Below are positions 43,820 to 56,700 of a DNA stretch of 64,000 nt, piece by piece (within the stretch, counting starts at the first letter, position 1; every line of letters starts with the position of its first letter). Below the pieces are notes generated by a model that did not search any database, was not told the origin of the DNA, and saw only the letters and a program-made list of their open reading frames with translations. Location: contig NW_020653726.1 in the NCBI RefSeq assembly GCF_003589595.1, positions 15,091,405-15,155,404 on the forward strand. The letters are read 5' to 3'. Made by a program: the position numbers and the translations under genes. The DNA is from Hyposmocoma kahamanoa. Its lineage: Eukaryota; Arthropoda; Insecta; Lepidoptera; Cosmopterigidae.

Positions 43820-44640
43820 TGCTAATGTTGTAGATACTTTTATTGGTAGATAAGAATACTACGAAAACAGGGAAAAATACATTTCCAATACAGAGGGTAC
43901 ATGATAATACGGTTGGTTACGCACTAAAATCTTTTTGGAACATACAGTAGATGTCAGGCTCTTTGATCGCCCGTGTACAATATAATCACCTGTGTTGTTA
44001 ATACATAATTTCCTTTTAATCGTAAAAATTTCCCCGTTTTAATAGCAAAGGTCAAAAACCTTCTAAGTACCTAAAAGGCTTACCGCAAACCAAGAATGCA
44101 CGGAAAAAACTACGTACCCAAAATCTTCCGTCCGAATGACGTTGGCGGAATCATCGTTTCCAATAATGGAACCAAAGAAACTTTAAAAATAGAATCGAAT
44201 TACACCGCAATGTTTATTAATAAATTTGTAGTTTTTGCTCCCGCATTGTCTGATCAGTCATCATCATCGTGCTGCGCGGCCAGTATCATCATGAGTGAGT
44301 TTTCTTGGCTATTTATACGGCCTAATAATGGTACGTTGGTTCTTCTCGACACTCACTAAGTTTGAAGACAAAGGTTTTCGATCACTGCGTTCTACCCTTT
44401 TGACACACGGAGCCGAGATATAGGCACTCACGATAAGCTTAGTCTACCATACACCTACCAACCATCACTCGGCGACCTATGGAAAGGGGTAGGTATATGA
44501 TACGAAATGAAGTTATCCAACAGAGAATCTAGGTCGTGCAATGCAAGCTGAGGTAGCAGTGGGTGGTCATATCTGTCGAAGAACCGATAACCGATGAAGG
44601 AAAGGCATTCGTAGCTGGAGACTACTGCTTGGGCAAATAT
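43820..44640. other. No gene recognised
   Basis: An 87-codon open frame at 44096-44359 has no motif, splice context or homology I can see, so it is not called. Confidence 0.4.
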
Positions 44641-45235
44641 GTAGCAGCAGTGTGAAAGAGTTCGTCTAGGGAAGTACTACCACCTTACCTATTTCTGCCG
44701 CCAAACCGTAATGTTAGCATTATTGCGTTCCGGTTTTGAAGAGTATGGGATTTGTCAACTTACGTCTCAGCGTGACGGGCCAGACGCAGTGGCAGTGCTC
44801 CTCAGATCTGTGCGATTTTAAGCCCTGAGTGATAGTGCAACTGTTACGGACAGGCGTGTAGCTTACCATGAGGCGCACGACTTGTTCGTCCCGCCACTTG
44901 ATATTATAAAAAAACAGGGTAGGAACGCACTCTGGCTAGATGGAATGACGATCTGCGAAAGGCTGCCCTGCAGCCGATGCATGCGACAAGCTGAGGATCG
45001 GGCGAAATAGCGCACATTGTAAAAGGCCTACATGTACAAGTGTGAACTGTGATAGGCGATTTTTGCTTGTGAAAATACAGGGACATGGGATTTGTCAACT
45101 TACGTCTCAGGGTGATGGGCGTGGTAGTGGGATTTAAAGCTGTGAATGGCGCTGCAAATGTTATGGACAGGCATGTCGCTTACCACCATGCGCGATTTGC
45201 TCGTCCCGTCACTTGCTATCATAAAAAAAATGTAG
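44641..45235 (+). repeat. Two LINE 3'-tail repeat copies in tandem
   Basis: A near-full copy covers 44641-44915, and a 5'-truncated copy 45071-45231. Both end in A-runs after CACTTG-type tails. Confidence 0.6.
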
Positions 45236-45239
45236 AATA

Positions 45240-46740
45240 TGATGACTCAAGATAATTTTTCCCTTAGCGCAGACTAATTATATGTATACAAAATAGTTTC
45301 CTTTATAAAGCTAGCAAGAGTTTAGATAGCGAACTGAGCAATCTTGATCTAGATGTTGATATATTTAATTGCAACGTTAATGCGCTAAAGCGTAAACTCA
45401 CAGACATTTTTACTAATTGTATTGAGTAATTGAACGTAGTTAAGTTTTCTTAACGTACGTAAGGATCCAATCCACAAAATTATGAAAAAGTGAGTTATAT
45501 GTACCTAACGGTTCCTAAAGTCTAACCTCTTAGATCAGCAAAAAAACCCAACATATAAACATAAATAAATATATCTGGAGTTACATGACAGTATAAGTTT
45601 TGAAAATAAAATGCGAAATACTTTTAAACTTCAAACTGCCATATCTTTAAAGTGACTGGATGTGCATTGGATCCTTTTTGTTTAACTAAGTCCAATTCAT
45701 GACCGTTGACGCAGATATTGGGTTGTTTTCTTCACTGAACTGTATGTTGTTAACTCATGTTGTTTATTATTCGTTTTTGGTCGTAAATGATTTGTATGGA
45801 ACTGCAAGTGGAAACCTATAATTAGCTGTGTTTTTTTATTCCTGTTTTTATAAAGTGTTTTGGAGCTGTTAGTTTCGCATGAATTAATAAGTAAATAAGT
45901 TGAATCGCGCTTAATGACATATGAATGCATCATTTTTTTACTTAAATACGAGTATTCAAACTGAATATAAAAACATATTATTATATTGTATATTCGAAAA
46001 CATTTCTCTAATAAAATTAGTTTATAGACGTAATATTCATTCTCTCGCATGTTGAACAGTCTGAAAGTTTGATATCAAACATAATAATAATAATGTTTAT
46101 TGTTATGCAAAATATTTAGAACACAGTAGTGTAGTTCCTGTCACCTGATCCAGTGTTACAGGAGTCAGTATCCTCTCTCAAAAATTCGACGCAGCCTATT
46201 TCTTAACAATTTTTATAGATAGGTACATTATTAAATATGAAATATATATTATATATTTTACTGTATGCGTTCGTGGATGGGTGAGTGCGTGGTGTATGTG
46301 TGTGTTTTTGTTTGTGTGTCTGTGCTTGTGTGTGACAATAAACATTCGCGTGTTAGTAGTATTGAGTTTATTTTAATGTTATTACAAATACTTCATTTTT
46401 TCTCTGTTGCTACAATTCATAAATAAACATATTATCTACTTACTATTTAAAATATTGACAATGTACAAAATTTTGTGTCCACTTAACATTAGAAAATATA
46501 ATTGCTTCTTTTTATTATTAATTTATCGCAAGTAGTATGCTGAGGAGTACATTAGGTATTTCATTATTTAACCTAAATAAGTTGATGATCATGCGCATTG
46601 TCACGCTTACATTATTTACACGTGTATTTTCAGTGCAATACCCTCGGACAGTATGATACTTTATAATATTTTACGTCAACCTACCTCAACCGAACTCTGG
46701 GAAACATAATACCATCAAAATAAATTACATTAGTATACAA
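45240..46740. other. Intergenic DNA downstream of AIG1-like gene 2
   Basis: It is AT-rich. The part from about 45,970 shares short ordered blocks with 14,700-15,345. A GT-rich simple repeat lies at about 46,262-46,335. A 117-codon - strand frame at 45697-46050 is AT-driven and not supported. Confidence 0.45.
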
Positions 46741-46748
46741 ACACGAAT

Positions 46749-47165
46749 GTGAACATTATTGCGTTCCAGTTTTAAAGTGCTGGTGAAATTACAGGCACAT
46801 GGGACTTGTCAACTCATGTCTCAGTATGACGGACCGGGCGCAGTGGCAGTGCCCCTTAGATCTTTGCGATCTAGCTCTGAGTGGCATTGCAGCTGCTAGA
46901 GACAGGCGTGTCGCTTCCCACCAGGCGCACGACTTGTTCGTCCCGTCCCCTGGTATTATTTATATAATTTGACGACCTCTGTGTTCGAGTGACTTGCACA
47001 CCGGTTTTCATGGTGTTGCCATCTCTGAGGTCCCGGGTTCGATCCCCGGCCAGATCAGTGTAGAAACTAACTTTTCTATATTGTCTCTTTAGCTACTTAA
47101 TTACTTTGGGTTCAAAGCAACGTGTGACAAATGACAAAAATGTAATTGTATTTATTTATAAAAAA
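46749..47165 (+). repeat. LINE-tail copy followed by a type A SINE
   Basis: The LINE tail covers 46749-46962. The SINE (about 46,972-47,165) has GAGGTCCCGGGTTCGATCCC as B-box region and the tail GGGTTCAAAGCAACGTGTGA. Confidence 0.6.
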
Positions 47166-47297
47166 AATACAATTACATTGTAAAGTACAATATTTAATAT
47201 TAAATTACTTATTTTTCCTACAAGGTAATAAAGTTTTTAATAGTAAAATTGCTTCATCCCCAATCCTTTAATACCCGTTATATCGAGGATAAAATAA

Positions 47298-47342
47298 TTT
47301 ATTGGGTTAGCCAAAAAGTCCGTACGGTATCAAAGTATAAAT
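47298..47342 (+). repeat. Solo mariner-like terminal repeat
   Basis: TTGGGTTAGCCAAAAAGTCC followed by GTACGGTATC resembles the end of mariner elements of the mellifera group. No transposase lies next to it. Confidence 0.5.
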
Positions 47343-47508
47343 GAAAAACATTAAAAATAAAATCGGAATTTATTATTATGCCTTAACAATCCAACAATTA
47401 TGTGGATTTTCCTAGAATTATAAACTTAATACCTATACCTATTCTTAAAGTGCGCGCTAGAATTTTATTTTTAAAATGACCATAAACAATACATATTTTA
47501 AAAGAAAA

Positions 47509-47514
47509 TTTATT
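47509..47514 (-). other. Polyadenylation signal of AIG1-like gene 2
   Basis: AATAAA on the - strand, 79 bases past the stop codon. Its flank TTAAAATGACCATA is shared with gene 1. Confidence 0.5.
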
Positions 47515-47592
47515 TTTTGTATAAAATTATCTAGTGGCAATACCGCAAAGACTTTCTAGCTAATCCATTACAAATGCATTTCAACGAATTAC

Positions 47593-47761
47593 CTAATGAG
47601 TTTTAGGTTTATTCCATATATAATCAATAACATACCATTGTAAAATAAAAAAGAAAGAACATTCCAAATAAGAAATTATTACTAATAATACAGTCTGAAA
47701 TCCAGTTAAAACTTCAAACAACGTATACACCATGTGTCCGTTAACGTAGCTCTGCCCTACT
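47593..47761 (-). CDS. AIG1-like gene 2, last coding exon
   Basis: It reads VGQSYVNGHMVYTLFEVLTG and ends DYIWNKPKTH at TAG. A Gly replaces the Trp seen at this position in the other two copies. Confidence 0.88.
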
Positions 47762-50700
47762 CTGAAAACAATAAAAGTATAATGTTAATAATATTATAAT
47801 ATATGCAATTTTCATTTTATTATATCCAAACGATGTGAACAACTTTGTATTATATTATAATCTAGTATTATAATATAATGTATGGATTTATTCATGGCTT
47901 TGGATTAATCATTAACACAATTTTATTGTATGAATTATACCCAAAATAATTCAAAAGTTCTGGTACAATACTCCAGAGGCAATTTTTCAACAATTTTGGA
48001 TGCCGAATCAGGTGAAATACGGGTTCTACTTTAATACTGGTCCATCTTTCGTTCACCATGTTTATAAGCAAATAAAATTTCGTTCTAATATTAAGTTTAT
48101 TGAATATCCCGATGTGAGGTGAGACACTTGATAATTGACAAATTCACTTTACGTTATCAATTTGTTAAGCCGGCGGTAAATTCACAGTAATTAGTTTGAA
48201 AGCTAAAAAGATGGATCAGGTTGAAATGGATTTTAAATATCACGCGGCGAGTTTGCAGTGTCTGTCGCGCTCGCACTTTTTCAGTCTCTCGCACAAAAAG
48301 TCTTGACCATAGACTTCACTATTTATTTTGCATAAGACAACTGCTAATGACTATCATGTCATAGAACCACGTTAGACAGCTAATTATGCTGAATAGCTTC
48401 TAACAGCGCCGTCGCCTCTGCAACCTTACCCAGTTTGAGCTGTGAATCTGACGTGTCATTTGTAAACAAAGAACCATAACCGAACTAGTTAATGCGGTTC
48501 GTAGATAGCTTAGTAATTCGTTTCTCTAATAATTAGAAACCAACACGTGATAATATTAGGGGTTAAAGTATGAAATTGCCATTTCGTACTGTAAAATTAA
48601 AACTATTTTTCTAGAAGATAAATACTCGTATAATGTATCGACAAGGAGGGTAAATACTTTAATTAAACAAAAATATTTATTCCTGCCTCCAAATCAGAAA
48701 GTCATTTAAATCTCTACGATAGAGCTCGCGGAATCTGGACTCCAAGCTGTGTGAAGGCCTTTTGTACTGCTTTCTGGGAAGAAATTTTTTTCCGTGTAAA
48801 AAATAGTCCAAAACGCGGAAAAAATGGTAGTCGATTGTGGCGAGGTCCGGCGAGCATATAGGATGAAGGATGGTTTCTAACTGCAGTACTTGTAGTATTA
48901 AAACTGTTTCTCGAGCAGTGTTGCGTTATCATAGAGCGATAATGGCGAAGCTATTTTGCTGCGAGTTTCGCCGTCATTGTACAAATGCCATATGTCATAT
49001 TGTGGTATGCTAACATTAAACCATGCCGCTAATTCCTTTCTAGTTTGATACGGATCGGCTTCCATCATCACCTTTAATTCATCGTTATTTACCTCAGTGA
49101 CTGGCCATCCTCGTGGTTCATTCAAGTTGAAATTTCGAAAATTGCCGAAAAACGCAAGGTGCGTTCGTTAACCCCATGTGGGTACTCGTATTCGAAAATT
49201 ACTCCGATTTACGCTGTAGCCATCTTCACGTTAAAAGCTGAATGTAAAAACAATTGAAAACCCTACAATCAAATATCATGTTTTTTAAATTAAGAATGTT
49301 TTAATTTTCGTGGGAAAAAAGTTTCATTCTGAAATCTGACATAATGCAGGTTTATTTTCAATTCAAAGTGGCCAGTACCATATATCGGCAATTTCATATT
49401 GAAATCATTAACCCCTATTATTAATTAAGATTTATCCTTTTGCAAAGCACATTAGGTAAACAATAAATCGAATTCTGTTTAAAGTGATATTTGGCTCCGA
49501 CATATATATATATCCGGCTGGACTCGAACCAGCGAGCACATCATACCGTAGCCGATTTAATTTCTTTCAAGTAAACTTTCGTAAGTTAGAGTCAGAGCCT
49601 GAACTACACGTAGAAAAAATCTATACGTGCAATAGTCAACTTCATGGTTAGTTTGATTTTTTTAAATAAACTTCAGCCTTATCAACATAAGTATATTTAT
49701 GAGGTACTTACATGAGCGTATAGGTAAGTAAAAAGCACGACATGAGCAGAAACCTAGGCTTTAAGCTCTTAGGTCGTTTCCTGGACACCACACATAGGTC
49801 TATCACGGATGTCATGATAGAGACAGTGTGTAGTGAATGCTGACACCATGCAGGTATGTATGAGAATACAGCTCCTGGTGTTATTAGGTTTACGTCCTTG
49901 TAGTATAATGGCCAAAACAGTATATCTGCGAACTGAAAATCGAAATTACAAATACATATTAAGGATGATACTGTAGCTGAATCAACGTGCAAGTTGTCAT
50001 TGGCTTTAGTTTAGAATATGGTTTTTAGGCTTATTAGTAGTTAAGAATGTTAAAGTTTTGCCGATATACTTGTTACAACAAAGTAATTATCATCTTCATT
50101 CAAAATCATCGAGTATATAACTAGAAATAGAGACGAAATAAGGGCCATCCATCCCTGGCAATTCACCATGCAAATGGGCATTGTGTCACTTTTAAATATC
50201 AACTCTCGTTTACACTGAAATCACAAATTAGAAAGCTGCACAGTACAGTGCTAAGAATTCCGTATATTCCAAAAATAGTCTGTATTTATTGTCATAAAGA
50301 TAATATCTCTAACTATGGGGGCTGTCGCATTCGGTGGTGTGGGAAAAACAGGAAAACGTCTAATTACAAAACAAAAGGAATCACATTTCATCGGTTATTA
50401 AATATGTAATTTTTAAATTTTTGTCCATTTATCAAAACTCAAGTTAAACCGGACGATTTGAAGTCAAACAATTGACGACACTCGTCAATTGTTTCGAATT
50501 CGAGCTGGCCAATCGGAGCGCAGTTGTCACAATAATGATATGGCAGAATAGTTTTCAAACGTTAAATGACATTTCGTCTCTATTTCTAGTTATATACGCG
50601 ATGTTCAAAATATACTAACATTTTTCAATAAGTAAACGAAACTTGATCGAATAATTTTCATCGGTTCACTGAATTAATTGTCTTCATCAACAGCTATTAT

Positions 50701-53700
50701 GAAAGGCTGTGCAGATTTTGGCTTACTCTTTTGCCCTTCCAACTTATATAACCTATATGAATCCGATAGACCAATACAAACAAGAAATGTTACATGACAA
50801 ACTTCAAGAAAGAAAGTTTCCAAGAAACAAGTTACCAAATTTTACAGATAGTGTCACGAATTGTATTGAAGGTATATATCATGTCAGGTCATCATACTCT
50901 CTTTTTGTCATTGATGCTTTATCTGTACTGGGCTGGCATGACAGGGCGCGACTTGCGCAATATACTTGCTATACTCTCATAAGCATCGAGTATATAACCA
51001 GAAATAGAGGCGAAATGTCATTTAATTTGTTTGAAAACTATTCTGCCATATCATTACTGTGACAACTGCGCTCCGATTGGCTAGCCCGAGTTCGCGAGTT
51101 CGAAAAAAATGACGGGTGTCGTCACTGTTTCACTTCATATTGACCAGTTACCTTGAGCTTTGCTATAATGGACGAAAATTGCAAAATTACATATTTAATA
51201 TTTAATTACCGATGAAATTTGATTCCGTTTATTTTGTAATTAGATGTTTTGCTGTTTTTCCCACACCACCAAATAGAACAGCACGGCATTGTTAGAGATA
51301 TTATCTTTATTACAATAAATACAGAATATTTTTTGGAATATACGGAGACGTACACACAGGTCAGTAGTTGGCCTATCTATATGGCAAACGAGAGTTGATG
51401 TTTATAAGAGCTGTATGGCTAATGTGTTACCAGGTATATATGGGCCTTATTTCGTCTCTATTTCTGGTTATAAACTCGATGCCCATAGGTAATAAACAAT
51501 ACCTCGCGCATATATATCGCCCATGCAATCTTGCTATCCCTACTGGACTAACATGTTAATACATATTATATTCACACACCACAGATGACGCCACAGCAAA
51601 GAAGCCGTTTAAATATATAAAATACAGATCGGTAGCTCAGTTGGGAGAGCAGTTAGCCCCCAGTCTGGCACACAAGTACTGGTTCGAATCCAGCCGGATC
51701 GAAGGAATTTTTCGTTGTTTCGGTCTTTATGTCAATCAATAAGGGCACCAAAACTAGTGGCGTTTATTCACAAAAATATTAATATCATGGTAATAAAACC
51801 ATATTATTATTATTATTAGAGGCATTTGCCCAGCAATGGTGTGGGATACATCAGGCTTATTGTAATTATATTATTATTAGATATAAATATCTTGGTGATC
51901 AGTAGGTCGATTCAGAACCTTACGATAGCTCAGTTGTCGACCGATTCGATTTGATATCGTATGATTTCTTTTAATTTTTATTCACAACACCCGAATCGAA
52001 CGTCAAACTGTCGGAAACCGAACCGAAATAAAATCACACCCGTACGTTAATCGAACTTCTCGACCGGCAATCGTTATTCAGAACACAGTTATCGAATGAA
52101 AGGTACTGAACGTCCTATTGTTTACAAAGCTAAAATGTAATATGAAAATCTCTTACTCTTTTGAATAAAGTCTGGATTTTTTTTAAATAACATTTATTGG
52201 ACAGGAAAAAGCACAGAATATATTAATTAAAAGGAAAACACAAACAAAAGCCACTGCTCATTTCTATAAGAAATTTATTTCTGCAGACCTAAATACAGGG
52301 CAAAATAATTGTAATAACGGGGTTACGTGCATAAATCCAAAATTATATAAAACCATATTTAACATTAAACTATTATAAACTATGTGATTTTGTTCAATTT
52401 TATTAATTTATTTTAATGCATTTCTATATTTTAGGCATTTAAATTCTTAAAAATGTATATAAAAGGGTTTTCATTTCTCTTATAACCTATTTCACCGGCT
52501 AACTCCGTAAACGCTGTTGGATAACGTATCCGAACCGAATATTCTGAATAGCTCTGAAAGCGCCCTTCGATTCGAGAACGATATCTAATCGAACGATTCT
52601 GTTAAAACATCGAAGAGTTCTGAATCGATGAAGACCCCTTCATAGATATAATAATAATAATAACGCAGACACTCAACAACCGCACTAGGGAAACCCTGTG
52701 TCGCGGGTGCCATGGATACTACAAATTACACTCAAACTCACGAGAGAAATAAATGTAAGCCATACAAATACTTCTCCCGGCCCGGGAATTGTACCTGGGA
52801 CCTCTGCGTGGCAGTCCGACATTGTAACCGTTCGGCCACGGAGGCAGTAACTGTAAACTGTATCCTTTAAATTAAATGTGAAGGTCTAACGAACTACTCT
52901 CGAAATAAACTTGAGGCAAATTACAATGAGACAAAATTACCATTATAGTTGGAAATAATATTGACGTGAACACAACGTCCCGGATTTTTCTCAATACAGC
53001 GACATGTTGTAAGTTCTCCTGATTGCACTTCTCTTTCCAATCGCAGTAGAAACACACCGGGAAGTATGCTAATAAAATGAACTGCAACAAAAATGTATTT
53101 ATCGTATTGCGTCACCTTCACTAAAGTCATAGTTATAGTTGCTTTAACATCCCAATCATTGACCTACCAAGTCAATAATCCCAATCTTTAAACGACTGTG
53201 TTTTGTTTACTTATAAACAAATTAAATTGTGTCTTCATCATTCAAAAAAATATGTACTTCCAAAAAATAACAACTACAAAATATCGAATTCTTTTTACAA
53301 TTTATTTCATAAGGCCCATTCTTACGTACGATTGTGAAGCATGGACACTCACACATAAAAAACAGAGAACAAACTCCTGGTGGCTAAGGGAAAGGTTCTC
53401 AGGAAAATATTAGGGCCAGTCCAACGGGAGAACGGTAGCTGGAGAGTCCGCACTAACGCTGAAATAGAAGTGCTCGTCGTCCAGCCAAACATCATCGGCG
53501 AAACTGCTTTAGTTTGTACAAGTGAAATACTAACTTATCGGAAATACATATTCTTATATGGAAACGTTTTTTTTTTGTCTTAATTTATAATATTGTTTTT
53601 TTTATGACACCAAGTGACGGGACGAACAAGTCGTGCGCCTGCTGGTACGCAACACGCGTGTCCATAGGGCTCAGTCGCAGAACATCATCAAGTTGTGACT

Positions 53701-56700
53701 TTGTGTATTGGTAACATTCAAAACAATAATTATATTTATTAAATAATCTTATTTTGCTTGTTAAACAGTAATGATGAATTTGAAATCGCAAACATTTGAG
53801 AAGATTTCGTAGTCAATTTTTTTATATTAACGCGGACGTCTTTCCGGACAGAAATTAATTTGCCCGACGACTACTAATTTTCAACTACTTTTTTCGTCCA
53901 CTTAGTGTCAAATTATAACATTTTAAGAATATGTATTTAAATATATCACACTGCTATTACAAGTGTTGTAACTCAAAATATGTGAAATTCAAGATTATAC
54001 CATTGCTGAACGTAAAATTTGATTCTCTACACGTCAATACAGCCGTCATTAGGATATTGTGAGAAACAATTAAAAGATATCTACTTAACTCAAAATAAGA
54101 GAACATTTTTGTGAGCTAGTTCTGGATAGAACAGTCCTTACTCAAAACGACGAAATATTTAATTCCCTTTTTAGGACATTGTTTAGATATCTGTTATAAA
54201 GTGTAAACCTATATTTTTAATGTAATATAAATTTTATTAATCTTTGAATAATTTGTGTTTCATAAATTCTGAAAAAAATACTCTTTTTGAGTTAATATAA
54301 TTGTATTAACAATGCGATGTGTTCTATTATACTTTTGTACTTATACATACATAGGGCGAACTATAAGTTTCCGGAACTGGCCACTTACAAAACAATATTT
54401 AAAAATTACAACATTTGAAAATGGAACTCTTTGGCTGTAGAATACAGTTCGTTTCATCTGACTGTCACTTGTTTAAACATTGTGGCGTCATTTTAGAAAT
54501 TGGTTGTCTACATCACCATGGATTTAACGCGTGAAAATTTTCGTAGTATGATTCTCTACGACTTTAGGGGTCGTATTCTAGAACTCTATTCAATGCTCAA
54601 GTCAGGATTTGAGTATGGTTTAAAGCACTCGAAATCATACTTAAGTCCCTTTAGGGTCGTATTTCCAGTGCTTGTGTTTCCATTGCAATCCTGACTTGAG
54701 CATTGAGTAGAGTTCTAGAATACGACCCTAAGTGTAAATTAACAGCTCAGCGGAGATTCGCTCGGCTTCAAACTGATTTTGGCGATGAAGCACCATACAA
54801 TACGACTAATACTACATATACACGAGTAATACTACACAAACATTTGGGTGTGAAAAAGCTATGCTCTCGGTGGATACCACACAATTTGACTGAGGCTCAA
54901 AAAATGGATCGCGTCACTTGGTGCAATGCCATGCTTACCCGATACAACGAAGGGGCGTCAAATTTGGTGTGGAATATAGTAACAGGTGACGAAATATGGA
55001 TTTATAGTTAAGATTCCAAAACAAAGTAGCAATCGAGCGTATGGGTCTTTCGAGATGAGCCGAAACCAACCAATAATGTGGCACGCGCGCAAAGTGTCTC
55101 TAAGCGGATTATTGCTTCTTTTTTTAATAAAACTGGACACGTGGCTACTGTTGCTTTGGAGAATCGTTGTACCGTGAATAGCGATTGGTATACGACCATT
55201 TGTTTGCCGGAAGTTATTGACAAACTCCGTAAAAATAACCGTAAACGCCGTATCATCTTGCACCACGATAATGCCAGTTCTCACACGGCCACAGACAGAC
55301 AGACAAATTAATTTTTGAAGGTGAACAACGTTGGCCTTATGAGCCATCCCGCGTACAGTCCCGACCTGGCACCTTGTGACTTTTATTTATTTCCAAAAAT
55401 TAAGAACCAGTTACGCGGTCAACGATTTTCATCACCTGAAGAGGCAGTCGAAGAGTATGAAAAATATGTTTCAGAGATTGTCACGGAGGCGTGGCATAAA
55501 TGTTTTCAAAATTGGTTCATTCGTATGAAAAAGTGCATAAACGCTAACGGAGAATATTTTGAGAAACAATAAATTAATTTAAGACCATTTATAGTATTTT
55601 TTTCTTATTCATTCCGGAAACTTATAGTGCGCCTCACGTATAATTATTGATTGATGACTAGTAAATTTTGATTTTCTTAGAACTTCCTATGTTGTCTCTC
55701 GCATTAGTATTTCCGATTATGGAGTAGTTTCAAAAGCACTGTGGTGTTTATGAAATGTATAAGGCCTGTGAAGTCCCGGGTTCGATCCGCGGCCGGGACA
55801 ATGTAGAAAACTAACTTTTGTATATTGTTTCGGGTCGGAATGTTTGTGGTACCGTCGTTTATTCCGATTTCCATAACACAAGTGCTTCTGTACTTATTTT
55901 GGGTTCGGAGCAACGTATGTGATGTTGTCTAATATTTATTTACGCGCATCAAAAGTGTATCAAATGAGATAAAAGGTATTTTTTTTATTATTGTACTAAA
56001 ATTAAATAAAAATAGTAAATTAAAATTGAATATAAATTTATTAAATTATTATTTTTTTAATTATGAAATTGATCAAAACACCCATTGGTGTTAAAAAAAT
56101 CATCAATCAATCTGACTTTCAGTAATTGGCAGAAACAGTTTTGATGAGCATAATTATATTGTTTGAAGAGACTGATGGGAGTAGAGGAGTCGAAGGGGGT
56201 TTGTCGGGAGCGTAGCAGGTAAAGGTCTATAGACTGCCTACCCCGGTGGTTTTAGTAGCAGTAGAACTCCTTGTGAAAGAGTTCGTCCAGGGAAGTACTG
56301 CCACCTTACCTATTTCTGCCGCCACGCAGTAATGTGATCATTACTGTGTTGCGGTTTTGAAGAGAAAGGGTGAAATTATTACAACTGTTATGGACAGGCG
56401 TGTCGTTTACCATTTGTTTGTCCCATTACTTGATACTATAAAAAATACAGGTGTCATGACATGTATGTATGTATGTAACTTTTCTTTTAAATACACTACT
56501 ATAGCAAAGTAATTGTTAGTTATACATAAAAATATGTATAGAACATAATCTCAGTACAGAGTATTAAAAAAACCGACCTCAAAAGTCATTCATCCCCTAG
56601 TTTGCCGCCCTTAGAGGTGGAATATTTTCTTAAAATTTAAATGGGACTACTCTTGGGATACCCACTTTCCAACAAAAAAAAGAATCATCAAAATCGGTTC

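Noticed and set aside
44096..44359. 87-codon open frame
   Set aside because: No motif, no splice signals around it, no homology recognised, and it lies among repeats.
45697..46050. 117-codon - strand frame
   Set aside because: Lys/Asn/Tyr-rich and AT-driven, overlapping simple sequence, with no domain.
51629..51705. Possible tRNA gene
   Set aside because: It has A- and B-box-like blocks, but the anticodon arm and acceptor pairing are irregular and a SINE-type tail follows. It was called as a SINE.
54958..55347. - strand frame of 129 codons
   Set aside because: It is the reverse shadow of the mariner transposase in copy A.
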